This document shows, piece after piece, positions 16,231-24,154 of a stretch of 64,000 nucleotides of DNA. Position numbers and translations under genes: made by a program. Source of the DNA: a virus; IMG/VR virus record IMGVR_UViG_3300033233_000001, positions 124,001-188,000 of that record; one strand, written 5' to 3'. Positions within the stretch are counted from its first letter, which is position 1. Every line of letters begins with the position of its first letter. Below the pieces are notes generated by a model. It ran no database searches. It saw only the letters and a program-made list of their open reading frames with translations, and was not told where the DNA came from.

Positions 16231-17081
16231 TTCCGCAGGTTCTCGACGTGTTCGACGCGAGCCGCGTCGATCGACTCCTCTAGTTCTTCGCGTGCGAGTT
16301 GGGTCTGCCGGTCTGCATCAGTGCGTTGAGCTTGTAGACGTTCGATACGGAGCACAAGCTCGACGAGCAGCGGCGACGGCACGATGCCGATGTGTCTGAG
16401 AGCGTCTTCGGCCGTCGAGCGCCAGTGGCCGTCCGGTCCACGGCGCGACAGCGCATGACAGCAGAACAGGTCGGGCTGTCCTGAGTCTGAGTCTCTTACG
16501 ACCCACGCCTCACCGACGGGAATGTCGGTCGAGCGGCTCCTGGTTGCCGCGTCCCTGACGGCGACCTTGAACCCGTGAGCACGCAGCATGGTCAAAGCAC
16601 GGTCGTTGCGATTCAGCTGCTCCGTCGACGGCCGTCGCAGGTTTTTCACGTGCCACTGCCAGATATTGCCATCGACGGAAACGTGTTTGCCGAGGGCGCT
16701 GTTGCCGCAGCGATTGACACGCGCGACCGTCCCCACGAACTTGTCCATGGCCGAGGCCCAGTTCACGGGCCGTCCGTCGACCGAGTACGAATCGTGCCGT
16801 CCGAGGACCACGAGGTCGCCGACCTTCGGCCAGTCGTCGGCCACGGGCGTGGCTGCCGTCGAAGCCGCTTCATGGATGAACACGGATTCGATCCTTTCGA
16901 TCGAGTCGAACTGCCCCCACGACGATTCGCAGCCGCTGTCGTGCCTGACGAGGATTCTCCCGTCCTCCAAGACCGCGGTAACGGTTCCCGGGCCGGGATC
17001 CAGTCCGCCGTGGCACCGCACGCCACTTGGGCTCAGCCGCACGCGCGTTCCGACCGGCGGCCACTGTGTGATCGTGGACAT
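16218..17081 (-). CDS. SH3-like/coiled-coil hypothetical protein (287 aa)
   Basis: N-terminal ~150 residues hold two KOW/SH3-like segments (VGTRVRLSPSG...GTVTAVLEDGRILVRHD; VGDLVVLGRHD...GTVARV). The C-terminal 60 residues form a coiled coil. Resembles 35470-36234 in plan. First gene of a transcript, probably leaderless (TAGACA 7 nt before ATG). Confidence 0.6.
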   Translation of the reverse strand: MSTITQWPPVGTRVRLSPSGVRCHGGLDPGPGTVTAVLEDGRILVRHDSGCESSWGQFDSIERIESVFIHEAASTAATPVADDWPKVGDLVVLGRHDSYSVDGRPVNWASAMDKFVGTVARVNRCGNSALGKHVSVDGNIWQWHVKNLRRPSTEQLNRNDRALTMLRAHGFKVAVRDAATRSRSTDIPVGEAWVVRDSDSGQPDLFCCHALSRRGPDGHWRSTAEDALRHIGIVPSPLLVELVLRIERLQAQRTDADRQTQLAREELEESIDAARVEHVENLRKLGL

Positions 17082-17088
17082 CGTAGCC

Positions 17089-17117
17089 TGTCTACACGCT
17101 TACGACACACTCGTCAA
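17089..17117 (-). promoter_or_regulatory. Promoter with operator-like motif in spacer
   Basis: TTGACG (17117-17112), 17 bp containing GTGTCGTAAGC (17108-17098), TAGACA (17094-17089), then 7 nt to the ATG at 17081. Confidence 0.75.
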
Positions 17118-17346
17118 GAGCAGAAAGAAAACACTGTCGAACAGCGGCTTGCGCGTGGTCACGGTCCGTCTTCTTCGACAACTTCGTCGGGCAGTCGTCG
17201 CAGACAATCATGTCCACCGGGCGACATGACGACGAGTCGCAAGATGCGTAGCAGAAACTGTCCCCGCACGGACCCGTGTAGTTCGAGAGCCGCAGACTCC
17301 GATGCCGCGTGGACTACGTCTTCTCGACACCGAGTGTAATCTTCAC
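17092..17346 (-). pseudogene. Cys-rich small protein interrupted by in-frame TAG
   Basis: A strong AGGAGG precedes GTG at 17346. The frame reads MKITLGVEKT, hits TAG at 17316-17314, then continues open for 73 more codons in the same frame as a Cys-rich sequence (PCGDSFCYASC, CDDCPTKL), ending at 17092. The quality of the downstream frame suggests a nonsense change, a base error or readthrough. No amber-suppressor tRNA was found in the window. Confidence 0.45.
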
Positions 17347-17348
17347 GC

Positions 17349-17897
17349 TCACCGCTTCCTCCTCGCGAGTACGTCGCGGATGATCTTGTCGAGGCGATCG
17401 TCTGATGGCGGCACGTCGCGGAATCGCAGATCGAGCACCGTCTCTGCACGTACCTCCCGCGCCACCTCTCGGAGCAGCGCATCGCTGTCGGCCATCAGTG
17501 CATCGATCGCCATGAGCACTTTGTTGAAGGCCCCGCCGGTTCGCGTCAGGTTCGTCGTGGTGCCGGCTGCCGCTGTTTCCGAGAGCAGGCGAATGACCTC
17601 GGCGAGGGCGATGTCGCGTGCTCGGATCTCGGCGTCCGTTGCCAGCGGGATGCCGTCATGCTCGCGCGCAGGTACGAGGCCCGGCGTCTGGTGCGGTCCG
17701 GCATGTCCAGGTGGCAGCACGCAGAGCGACGATCCCGGGTCGCGCGTATCGCCGACGGGGCCGCATACGACCTTGGCGGCGGGCCAACCCCGCAGCACGG
17801 TCCATGAGCCGCAGCACTTGTCCGCCGTCACGCGACTGCCGTCGATCGACACCGCGTAGTAGCCGTGTGCGCGGCACGTCAGGATCTCGATACTCAT
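17349..17897 (-). CDS. Hypothetical protein (182 aa)
   Basis: N-terminal Cys-containing segment (CRAHGYYAVSIDG, CCGSW) and CVLPPGHAGPHQTP, a motif typical of actinobacterial/phage zinc-like proteins. Helical C-terminal half. Unknown. Confidence 0.6.
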   Translation of the reverse strand: MSIEILTCRAHGYYAVSIDGSRVTADKCCGSWTVLRGWPAAKVVCGPVGDTRDPGSSLCVLPPGHAGPHQTPGLVPAREHDGIPLATDAEIRARDIALAEVIRLLSETAAAGTTTNLTRTGGAFNKVLMAIDALMADSDALLREVAREVRAETVLDLRFRDVPPSDDRLDKIIRDVLARRKR

Positions 17898-18199
17898 CGC
17901 CGCCTTGCCGCCTTTCGTAGCTCCACGACCGCATCGCGGAGCGCGCCGTCATGGTGCAAAGCGCGGTAGCCGCCCACGCTATCGGCCCACGCCTTTGCCG
18001 CTGCGATGACCGCGCGCTCGGCGATGGCGATGCGATTCCCAGCGCGGTACTGGCGCAGGTGAGCGCCGCAGTAGAACACGTCGTCGTGTTCGCTTGTTGC
18101 GAGTCGCACACACGCACAACACATGCGATCAGCGGCTATGTGCTTGCGGTCACTGGAGCCTCCGTTGGGGTCCTCCGGTGTGGTCGGTCGGTCAGCCAC
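17894..18199 (-). CDS. Zinc-site hypothetical protein (101 aa)
   Basis: GTG start at 18199 overlaps the MazG-like stop by 8 bases; a longer start at 18235 is less likely. Contains MCCACVRLA and FYCGAH, probably one metal site. Unknown. Confidence 0.55.
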   Translation of the reverse strand: MADRPTTPEDPNGGSSDRKHIAADRMCCACVRLATSEHDDVFYCGAHLRQYRAGNRIAIAERAVIAAAKAWADSVGGYRALHHDGALRDAVVELRKAARRR

Positions 18200-18482
18200 G
18201 TTCGCCGTCCCGATGCGGGGCGCGTAGGCCGCCATCGTTTGCGCGCCGATAGTTCTCGGCGATCATCATCGCGAAGTTCGCCACGTCGGCGGCCTCGGAC
18301 TCGATGTGTTCGACGTTCGACTTCTGCTCGATCGCCGAAGCGAGTTCGCCCATCTCCTGCCGCATCCGATTGAGCAGCCACTTCGGCGAGAGATCCGCCC
18401 ATCCATCCTTGTGGTCGTTTGTTTGAAGTTCGCGCTCCATCGCGAGAGCGAAGTCCACCACTGACTGGCGCATTCTGCTCAT
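18192..18482 (-). CDS. MazG-like nucleotide pyrophosphohydrolase family protein (96 aa)
   Basis: FALAMERELQTNDHKDGW, RMRQEMGELASAIEQ and EAADVANFAMMI follow the all-alpha MazG/dUTPase fold: two acidic helices (ExxE... ExxD) that bind Mg. Family members hydrolyse NTPs to NMPs or act on dUTP. Phage members often clean nucleotide pools or alarmones. Substrate not assigned. Confidence 0.7.
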   Translation of the reverse strand: MSRMRQSVVDFALAMERELQTNDHKDGWADLSPKWLLNRMRQEMGELASAIEQKSNVEHIESEAADVANFAMMIAENYRRANDGGLRAPHRDGERG

Positions 18483-19249
18483 CGCCGTCCTCCGAGCGCG
18501 TAATCGACCAGTGCATCGATCGGCATCGACCGCACCGCGTCTTCGTACGCCGCCGGGTCGTAGTCGTTGTCATGCTCGGACATGTGCGAGATCGTGTTGC
18601 CCGCCTTCGCGCACACGCTTTCTGCCAGCCGCAACGCCCACTCGCGCGCGTCGGGGTGCTCGCGCTCAATGAGGTCAGCCGCATCGCCAAGGGTCGTCGA
18701 CATCACCGCTGACCTCTCGCTGATACCGCCTATCGACTCACGGACCCCTGCGGCGTCTGCCCGCAGTTGCGCCACGATCGTGGCGACCACCGGGCTCGCC
18801 GCGACCGGCGGGTGCGGGCGCCCGCGACCGACCTTGGCGATGGCGCGGTCGCACCACGGCGGGCTCCCCGCGTCGGGTCCGTGCCAATCGTTACGCTTCG
18901 AGCCCTCCCGCACGAGTGCCCGGTCCCTTTCGCTCGGCGCAGGCGGCGGATCCGTCGTCTCGACCCACGTCGTGCGGACGTCGAGTTGCGTCGGGTTGTC
19001 GGACACCACGCGAATCTCGCCGCGTCCGCCGGGCGGCACCACAAGCGGCAGTCCGCCTGGGGTCATCCACTGGCCAGGGCCGAGCACGAGCGACGGCGGT
19101 GATGCCAGCGGCTGTGCATCCGCGGCGCAGTGCCCGCAAAGCCAGCCATCGGCGGTCAGCTTGCAGCCCTCGGCGTTCATGGTTCCCGGCATGATCTCAT
19201 CTCCGCAGAGACAAGGAGTGAAAACTACACTCTTCGGATCAGCCTTCAT
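18479..19249 (-). CDS. Hypothetical protein with zinc site (256 aa)
   Basis: ATG MKADPKSVVF. N-terminal CLCGDE and WLCGHC zinc ribbon, Pro/Gly-rich middle, helical C-terminus. Unknown. Confidence 0.6.
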   Translation of the reverse strand: MKADPKSVVFTPCLCGDEIMPGTMNAEGCKLTADGWLCGHCAADAQPLASPPSLVLGPGQWMTPGGLPLVVPPGGRGEIRVVSDNPTQLDVRTTWVETTDPPPAPSERDRALVREGSKRNDWHGPDAGSPPWCDRAIAKVGRGRPHPPVAASPVVATIVAQLRADAAGVRESIGGISERSAVMSTTLGDAADLIEREHPDAREWALRLAESVCAKAGNTISHMSEHDNDYDPAAYEDAVRSMPIDALVDYALGGRR

Positions 19250-19647
19250 GACTCCACCTCGGACCGTTCGATCTTCGTAGCCTCGATCGCCTCGTACGCC
19301 GCGCGGCACTTGCCGATGACGGCGCGGACCTCCGCGTTGCTCCGTCGATCGAAGAGACCCGGGCCGCTGTAGACCCGCTCCGGAAACGTGCGCGCTCGTC
19401 GCGCGCAAGCCCGAAGCATGTCGCCGGCCCACTCGCAGAGCTTATCCGATCGGTAGACCTCCGTTTCGTGTCGGCAGCGGATGCCCGAAAACTCATCAGC
19501 CTTGCTCAGGGCCCTGTGCTGCGGCTCCCACTTGAGTTGCACGCGGCGACTGTGCTCGACCGCAGCGCGATACGCATCGAGCGCGAGTGCGAAGGCGCGG
19601 TCGTCGACCGGTGGGAGCTTGTACTTTCGCGCCGCCTTGTCAGTCAC
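19246..19647 (-). CDS. Hypothetical protein (133 aa)
   Basis: GTG start overlapping the upstream stop. Basic and helical, with KLPPVDDRAFALALDAYR and a possible Cys pair. Unknown. Confidence 0.55.
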   Translation of the reverse strand: MTDKAARKYKLPPVDDRAFALALDAYRAAVEHSRRVQLKWEPQHRALSKADEFSGIRCRHETEVYRSDKLCEWAGDMLRACARRARTFPERVYSGPGLFDRRSNAEVRAVIGKCRAAYEAIEATKIERSEVES

Positions 19648-19924
19648 AGGCGCCCCACGAGTCGGCGCCGACGACGAAGACGACGCCATCGTCTCGGCAG
19701 AAGCATCCGTAGTCGGTCACGTCTGCGTACTCGTCGCCGAGCAACGCGCAGGAACGCCGGCACTCAGCGCTACGGCGCGCGATCACTGGCACTGGCAGCA
19801 TCGGCAGCGGCACGCCGAGCATCCACTGCACGAGACCGTAGAGCATGATGGCAATGGCTGCGACGCTGAAGCAGATGCCCATCACGCCGCCGACTCCGAG
19901 TCCGCCACGTCGTTCGGGCTCCAT
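19640..19924 (-). CDS. Single-pass membrane protein with Cys-rich tail (94 aa)
   Basis: One membrane segment (GICFSVAAIAIMLYGLVQW) then a Cys motif ECRRSCALLGDEYADVTDYG and CFCRDD. Paralogue of 20299-20550, which has the same order and motif. Probably inner-membrane with a disulphide or metal-binding domain. Confidence 0.65.
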   Translation of the reverse strand: MEPERRGGLGVGGVMGICFSVAAIAIMLYGLVQWMLGVPLPMLPVPVIARRSAECRRSCALLGDEYADVTDYGCFCRDDGVVFVVGADSWGACD

Positions 19925-19927
19925 CGG

Positions 19928-20293
19928 TCAGCCTGCCTTTCTCGTCCGCGGCGTCCTGCGCTTCTGAGCGCGCGCTGCGCGCGCACGCTCTTGCATCACC
20001 CCAAGGGCCGCGCTCTTGGCGTGGAACATGATCGTGTGCATCTCCTCGGTCGTGAACGGCGGGTCGGGTACGAATCCCAGATCTGCCGTCACCCTTCCGC
20101 GCTGCATGTGCGGCTTCTCGTCAGGCCGCTTCGGGTCGAAGCCGCTGTAGTAGACGTGCAGCATGCACTCGGCCGCGCCCCTGATCGGAGCGAGATTCGC
20201 GAACGCCGTCTTGGTAGCCCCGTCTTCGTACCATGGCTTGCCGTCGATGAGCGCTACCGCTCCTTCGGCGCCGGATGTCTTTTTCTTCGTCAT
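19928..20293 (-). CDS. Hypothetical protein (121 aa)
   Basis: Lys-rich N-terminus and a basic Arg/Ala C-terminus (ERARAARAQKRRTPRTRK) suggest nucleic-acid binding. Lies between two membrane paralogues. Confidence 0.55.
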   Translation of the reverse strand: MTKKKTSGAEGAVALIDGKPWYEDGATKTAFANLAPIRGAAECMLHVYYSGFDPKRPDEKPHMQRGRVTADLGFVPDPPFTTEEMHTIMFHAKSAALGVMQERARAARAQKRRTPRTRKAG

Positions 20294-20298
20294 CGGAG

Positions 20299-20550
20299 TC
20301 AGTCCCTCACGTCACGTCGAAGCAAAACCGGACCGCCCTCACGGAAGTCACCGCGGCAGACGCAACCGTATTCCGTAACGCCGAGGTACTCCATCTCGAC
20401 GAGCATGCACGTCCGCCGGCACTCGTCCTGACGCGCTCGCTCCGGCGCGGTGGCCAGCATGCGCCAGACGAAACAGCCGCCGACCGCGAGCAGCAAGATC
20501 GTGATCGACCAGAAGACGTTTGCAGTCAGCCCAGCCCAGTCAGAGCGCAT
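20299..20550 (-). CDS. Single-pass membrane protein, paralogue of 19640-19924 (83 aa)
   Basis: Membrane segment VFWSITILLLAVGGCFVW, then ECRRTCMLVEMEYLGVTEYG and CVCRGD, matching the sister gene. Probably leaderless: TAGGAC lies 6 nt before the ATG. Confidence 0.65.
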   Translation of the reverse strand: MRSDWAGLTANVFWSITILLLAVGGCFVWRMLATAPERARQDECRRTCMLVEMEYLGVTEYGCVCRGDFREGGPVLLRRDVRD

Positions 20551-20556
20551 GAGTCG

Positions 20557-20598
20557 GTCCTAGCACCTCCGGCAACGGCCGACAAGTGCTTACGACAC
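20557..20598 (-). promoter_or_regulatory. Promoter with operator-like motif
   Basis: TTGTCG (20585-20580), 17 bp, TAGGAC (20562-20557), 6 nt to the ATG. GTGTCGTAAGC lies just upstream of the -35 (20598-20588). Confidence 0.7.
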
Positions 20599-20642
20599 AC
20601 TTTCGAGCGGATGCCGGAAGCGGCTGGCTTACTTGAAGGACT

Positions 20643-20671
20643 GGGCACTCTGGCCGGAGAAATGGTAGGAT
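20643..20671 (+). promoter_or_regulatory. Leaderless promoter, copy 2 of a 26-bp element
   Basis: Same 26 nt as 3392-3367 (minus), starting GGGCACTCTGGCCGGAG. TAGGAT (20666-20671) is 6 nt before the GTG of the Nudix gene. Confidence 0.6.
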
Positions 20672-20677
20672 ACGGCC

Positions 20678-21094
20678 GTGAGCGTCGGGGCCGGCATTTT
20701 GTTCGTGGCCGAATCGACCGGGCGCGTGCTTCTCGCGCTCCGGAGCCGTGAGGTCACGTTTCCGGGCACCTGGTGCGTCGTCGGCGGCATGGTCGAGCGC
20801 CGCGAGACCCCGGCGGAGGCGGCAATCCGCGAGGCCGAGGAGGAGGTCGGGTACTCGGGGCCCATCGACCTCTACCGGGGGCTGGTCTTCAAGAGCCCGA
20901 CCTTCACCTACCACAACTTCGTCGGCTTCGTGCCGGCGCAGTTCCGGACGGTTTTGAACGACGAGTCGATGGAGGCCGGCTGGTTCGATCCGCATCATCT
21001 CCCCGAGCCACTGCATCCGGGGACTGACGAGTTCCTGGCGTCGATCGAGAAGATGCTTCGGCGCGCTGGCCGGACCAAGCTCAGCCGGCGCTAG
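20678..21094 (+). CDS. Nudix hydrolase (138 aa)
   Basis: Full Nudix box GMVERRETPAEAAIREAEEE followed by VGY gives the Mg-binding Gx5Ex7REUxEExGU pattern. Hydrolyses a nucleoside diphosphate linked to another moiety; substrate unknown. The only rightward gene in this block, driven by its own leaderless promoter, so it may be a separately expressed cargo gene. Confidence 0.92.
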   Translation: MSVGAGILFVAESTGRVLLALRSREVTFPGTWCVVGGMVERRETPAEAAIREAEEEVGYSGPIDLYRGLVFKSPTFTYHNFVGFVPAQFRTVLNDESMEAGWFDPHHLPEPLHPGTDEFLASIEKMLRRAGRTKLSRR

Positions 21095-21127
21095 CGGCGA
21101 AGGCGCTCGGTTCTCCTGGCGCGACTG

Positions 21128-21402
21128 CTAGGCGGTTTTCTTCGGCGACGGCGGAGGAGGAGGCCCCTTCACCTCGCGTTCAGCGAAGTCCTCGCCGCAG
21201 ATGGCGAACGTAGACCAGACGTCGCTGGTCACCTTGATGTCTTCCACTTTTCCGAGTGCCTTGATCACTTGCTGGATCGCCTCATGGCCTTCGTTCGCCC
21301 CCAGGCCCAGCTAGCGTCACTGAACTCGCAGTTGTTCTTCGTGTATGAGTACGATACGTACCAGAGCCGTGGGACTCTAGGAGCAGGCTGTCGGTAGCTC
21401 AT
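21128..21402 (-). pseudogene. Hypothetical protein, frameshifted in a G run
   Basis: From the ATG at 21402 the frame gives YVSYSYTKNNCEFSDASWAW. After a GGGGG run near 21300 another frame gives a good continuation (HEAIQQVIKALGKVEDIK, VKGPPPPPSPKKTA) to the TAG at 21128. A one-base indel in the G run is likely. Function unknown. Confidence 0.5.
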
Positions 21403-21872
21403 GCGTGATCTCCGTCGTCCCGAGCGCCCCGGACATACGTGTTGGGGTCCTTCTCTGGGATAAGCGGCTGCTCGCCCAGGTCTGCGCGCAACTCGGCGCC
21501 GCACGCTGGCGAACATATGCAGTTGCAGACGCCCTTGTCAGCTGGTGCCCAGATCTCATAGCCGCAGTTCATACACCGGCCGAGGCGCACGGGGTCGCCT
21601 TCTTTGAACTCGTCGTACTCGAAGACGCCGCCGGGGAACTGCCGCGCGGTCGGGTCCACGATATCGCCGTCGGGCGTCTTGCACCACCAGTGTGCGCGGC
21701 GGCCCCAGGACGTCTCGACGTGCCCTGGCACTCGCATGAGTTCCGGGAAGCGCTCGGCCATCGCCTGCGTGGCCTCGGCGCATTTTGCGTACGTGCGGGC
21801 GGGGCCGCCGATCTCTTGCTCGTAGCTGCGAATCCAATTGTCGTACGCAGACTTGGACACGGTGACGGTCAC
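21399..21872 (-). CDS. Zinc-binding hypothetical protein (157 aa)
   Basis: Helical N-terminus; C-terminal half has CMNCGYEIWAP and CNCICSPACG, likely a zinc cluster. Coupled to the frameshifted gene by ATGA. Unknown. Confidence 0.6.
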   Translation of the reverse strand: MTVTVSKSAYDNWIRSYEQEIGGPARTYAKCAEATQAMAERFPELMRVPGHVETSWGRRAHWWCKTPDGDIVDPTARQFPGGVFEYDEFKEGDPVRLGRCMNCGYEIWAPADKGVCNCICSPACGAELRADLGEQPLIPEKDPNTYVRGARDDGDHA

Positions 21873-22177
21873 TTGTTCTTCTTCCGCTCTCGGCGCTTCC
21901 TAGCGGCTTCCGCGTTGGCCTCGGTTTCGAGGCGCTGTTTGAGCACGCACGCGGCGCAGCTGACGCCGTCACTGCGCCATCCTGCATATCCGGCATGGCC
22001 GCGCTCCCATCCAGACGGCAGTGTCTCGATCGTGAGCGCCGCTGCGACCTCCGTTGGGATTCCGTTTAGTTCCTGCAAGTCGTCGGTTCCGCGAAGGCAC
22101 GCGGCGTCGGCTTCGCGCTTGCCGCAGCCACCGCATTCGAGCCAGACGCTGCCGCCGCCGATGAAGAATGTCGTCAC
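21869..22177 (-). CDS. Zinc-binding hypothetical protein (102 aa)
   Basis: GTG start (GTGA overlap). ECGGCGKREADAAC and SCAACV suggest one zinc site; basic tail ARKRRERKKNK. Unknown. Confidence 0.6.
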   Translation of the reverse strand: MTTFFIGGGSVWLECGGCGKREADAACLRGTDDLQELNGIPTEVAAALTIETLPSGWERGHAGYAGWRSDGVSCAACVLKQRLETEANAEAARKRRERKKNK

Positions 22178-22413
22178 GGCAGCGCCCACAGGTCGTGCGT
22201 GAGTCCGTCCATCCCGCAGCGCGAGCATGAAGCGCGCGCGAGGCGCCGGACGAGCAGATCCGAACCCTCGCGCGCGCCGAACGCGACGAACTTCGACGGG
22301 CCGTCCCAGACGTGTTCGCACGGGCCTGCCGGACACTTGCAGGCGCACCGCTGGTTCTGCGGTCCGCGCGAGAAGACGGTCACGGGCTGCGGCCGCGTGT
22401 CCTCGGGCTTCAT
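22174..22413 (-). CDS. Cys-rich small protein (79 aa)
   Basis: CACKCPAGPCEHVW and CSRCGMDG: two Cys clusters with His. Possible zinc or redox protein. Operon-coupled both sides. Confidence 0.55.
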   Translation of the reverse strand: MKPEDTRPQPVTVFSRGPQNQRCACKCPAGPCEHVWDGPSKFVAFGAREGSDLLVRRLARASCSRCGMDGLTHDLWALP

Positions 22414-22630
22414 CGAGGTGCACCGCAGCGCGAGCAGGCCGTATCCCCGACCGAGAGCGCTTTGCAGTAGTCGCAGCGCCGAGGCTCAGACCACGACAGC
22501 GCGATCGCGCCGTCTCTGCGACCGCCAGGCGAGACACGGACGTCCGTGTGCGTCACGCCCGCCGGGATAGTGAACGCACCGGAGAGATTGATGACTGCGC
22601 TTTTCTCTTGGTTCCGATGACCTTCGGCAT
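22410..22630 (-). pseudogene. Small zinc-ribbon protein, frameshifted
   Basis: ATG at 22630 gives MPKVIGTKRK. After an AAAA run another frame continues as INLSGAFTIPAGVTHTDV and ends with CDYCKALSVGDTACSRCG, overlapping the next ATG. A one-base indel is likely; the C-terminal zinc ribbon is convincing. Confidence 0.5.
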
Positions 22631-22632
22631 GG

Positions 22633-22875
22633 TTACTCCTCGGCGGCGGCAGCCTGCCCCGGCCGCTGTGTCTCGCATGCGTCCTTCAAGCGCCGTCCGT
22701 CGTGCTCGCTACGGGCGAGCAGGCGGATCTGCTCGTCCGGCGCCTCGCGCGCGATGCGGTCGAGCGCGTAGCCCGGCAGGCTCCGAAGCCACGCGGTCAC
22801 GGTGATGTCGCTCTGTGCGACCTGATCGACGACGATGCGGGTCATGGGCGACGCGATGTAGCACAGGTCGTTCAC
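22633..22875 (-). CDS. Hypothetical small protein (80 aa)
   Basis: GTG start. Helical, DITVTAWLRSLPGYALDR and Arg-rich C-terminus. Unknown. Confidence 0.55.
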   Translation of the reverse strand: MNDLCYIASPMTRIVVDQVAQSDITVTAWLRSLPGYALDRIAREAPDEQIRLLARSEHDGRRLKDACETQRPGQAAAAEE

Positions 22876-22882
22876 GTTGGCA

Positions 22883-23005
22883 TCAGTGCGCTGCTGCGCA
22901 GGTGCAGAACATCAGGCCAAAGCAGACCAGGAACCCGGCCCAGGACACCGCATCGCCCAGCTTCTCGACCGCTTTGATGAGCCGCTCTGCCTGGTGGGGC
23001 GTCAT
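22883..23005 (-). CDS. Small membrane protein (40 aa)
   Basis: Starts MTPHQAERLIKAVEKLG, then a membrane segment AVSWAGFLVCFGLMFCTC. Start chosen because the longer frame is Arg-rich shadow. Confidence 0.5.
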   Translation of the reverse strand: MTPHQAERLIKAVEKLGDAVSWAGFLVCFGLMFCTCAAAH

Positions 23006-23214
23006 CGGATCCACCACAAGCACGCCGCTGCGAGCGCGAACACGGCGAGTGGCCCAACCACTGGGTAGCAGGCGATTGCCCAGCAGAGCGCGCCGAGGAC
23101 GACCAAGAAGACCGCGAACACGCCGCCGAGGATCCAAGGGCCCCAGCGGTTGTCCCAGTCACGCTGCTTCTTCCGCGCGTCCGTGATCGTTCGTAGTTCA
23201 GGTACTCGCTGCAC
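23002..23214 (-). CDS. Small two-segment membrane protein (70 aa)
   Basis: GTG start. Basic N-terminal helix (ARKKQRDWDNRW) then two membrane segments (GGVFAVFLVVLGALCWAI and VVGPLAVFALAAACLWW). Confidence 0.55.
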   Translation of the reverse strand: MQRVPELRTITDARKKQRDWDNRWGPWILGGVFAVFLVVLGALCWAIACYPVVGPLAVFALAAACLWWIR

Positions 23215-23315
23215 GTAACCTCGACCCCGTGCAGAAGCACCGTCGCTTCACGAAAGCGCACACGCGGCGCATTGTCAGCAGCAGCGGCATCTCGGTATCC
23301 GGCTGGGTGGATCAT
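23215..23315 (-). pseudogene. Short ORF with unresolved end
   Basis: ATG at 23315 overlaps the upstream stop (ATGA) and gives MIHPAGYRDAAAADNAP then EATVLLHGVEV. The frame stays open past the next gene's start with shadow-like sequence, so either an indel hides its stop or it was fused to the next gene. Confidence 0.3.
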
Positions 23316-24154
23316 GGCTTCGTCTCCACGGTTGCGACAGGGCGCTCCGCCTCGTCGGCGAGAGCGCGGAGATGCGCCGCGTTTGCCGCGGCTTGCTGCA
23401 TGCGCCCCTCCATCCACACGTTCGTGTGTTCACCCGGCGAGTCCTTCCAGTCGATCGCGTCCGCTGCCTCGCGGAGCGCCGATGCCCGTGCCTTGGCGAG
23501 CGCTCGGGCGGCGAGATCGGCGGGGGTCGCGGCGAGAGCGGCACGGGCACGCGGGCGCAGGCTCACGAGTCGCTCGACGGCCTCCGGCGTGTCGCCGGAC
23601 AGATCGGGGTCGAGCACCTCGGCGACGGCCTCCCGTAGCCCGTGCAGCGCGGTGAGCGCGGTGTCGCGTTCGGACTCGGCCTTCTCGGCTCGTTCGGCCC
23701 ACTCCGCGCGTTCCAGCTGGTGCCGTGCGTCGCGCGCGTCGGCGGGCCATTCGCCGAGCGGTAGGCCGTCGAGAGACAGCGCTGTGTCACGCTCGGCACG
23801 TGCCAGATCACGCTCGGCGCGGAGCGCGCTCATTTCCTTGCCAGCCTGTTTGATCGCAGTGATCAACGATTCCAGCGCTTCCCTGATCACAGCCTCTTGC
23901 GTGGGGTCCGTGCCCACGCCTGCTTCTGTGACCGAGGACGGCTTTCCGCCGAAGATCGACTCCTCGTACGTCTTGTCGGCCGCGACCCGAAGTTCGGCGA
24001 CCTCCTCTTCCGTCGGCGGTCGCGCTACAACTCCAGCGAGCGGCGACTTCAGACGCACAGGCGAGCGCGACCAGAGCGAGCCGTTGCGCGCAGACTCGAT
24101 CACGGACACCGGCTGCTCGTCCGTGCTGCCTGCTAACTCCTTCTCGTCGTTCAC
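23312..24154 (-). CDS. Coiled-coil protein (280 aa)
   Basis: GTG start (GTGA). Central Ala/Glu/Arg coiled coil (LRAERDLARAERDTAL; ERAEWAERAEKAESERD) like that of 9356-10345, suggesting paralogous scaffold or nuclease-inhibitor-like proteins. Unknown. Confidence 0.6.
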   Translation of the reverse strand: MNDEKELAGSTDEQPVSVIESARNGSLWSRSPVRLKSPLAGVVARPPTEEEVAELRVAADKTYEESIFGGKPSSVTEAGVGTDPTQEAVIREALESLITAIKQAGKEMSALRAERDLARAERDTALSLDGLPLGEWPADARDARHQLERAEWAERAEKAESERDTALTALHGLREAVAEVLDPDLSGDTPEAVERLVSLRPRARAALAATPADLAARALAKARASALREAADAIDWKDSPGEHTNVWMEGRMQQAAANAAHLRALADEAERPVATVETKP

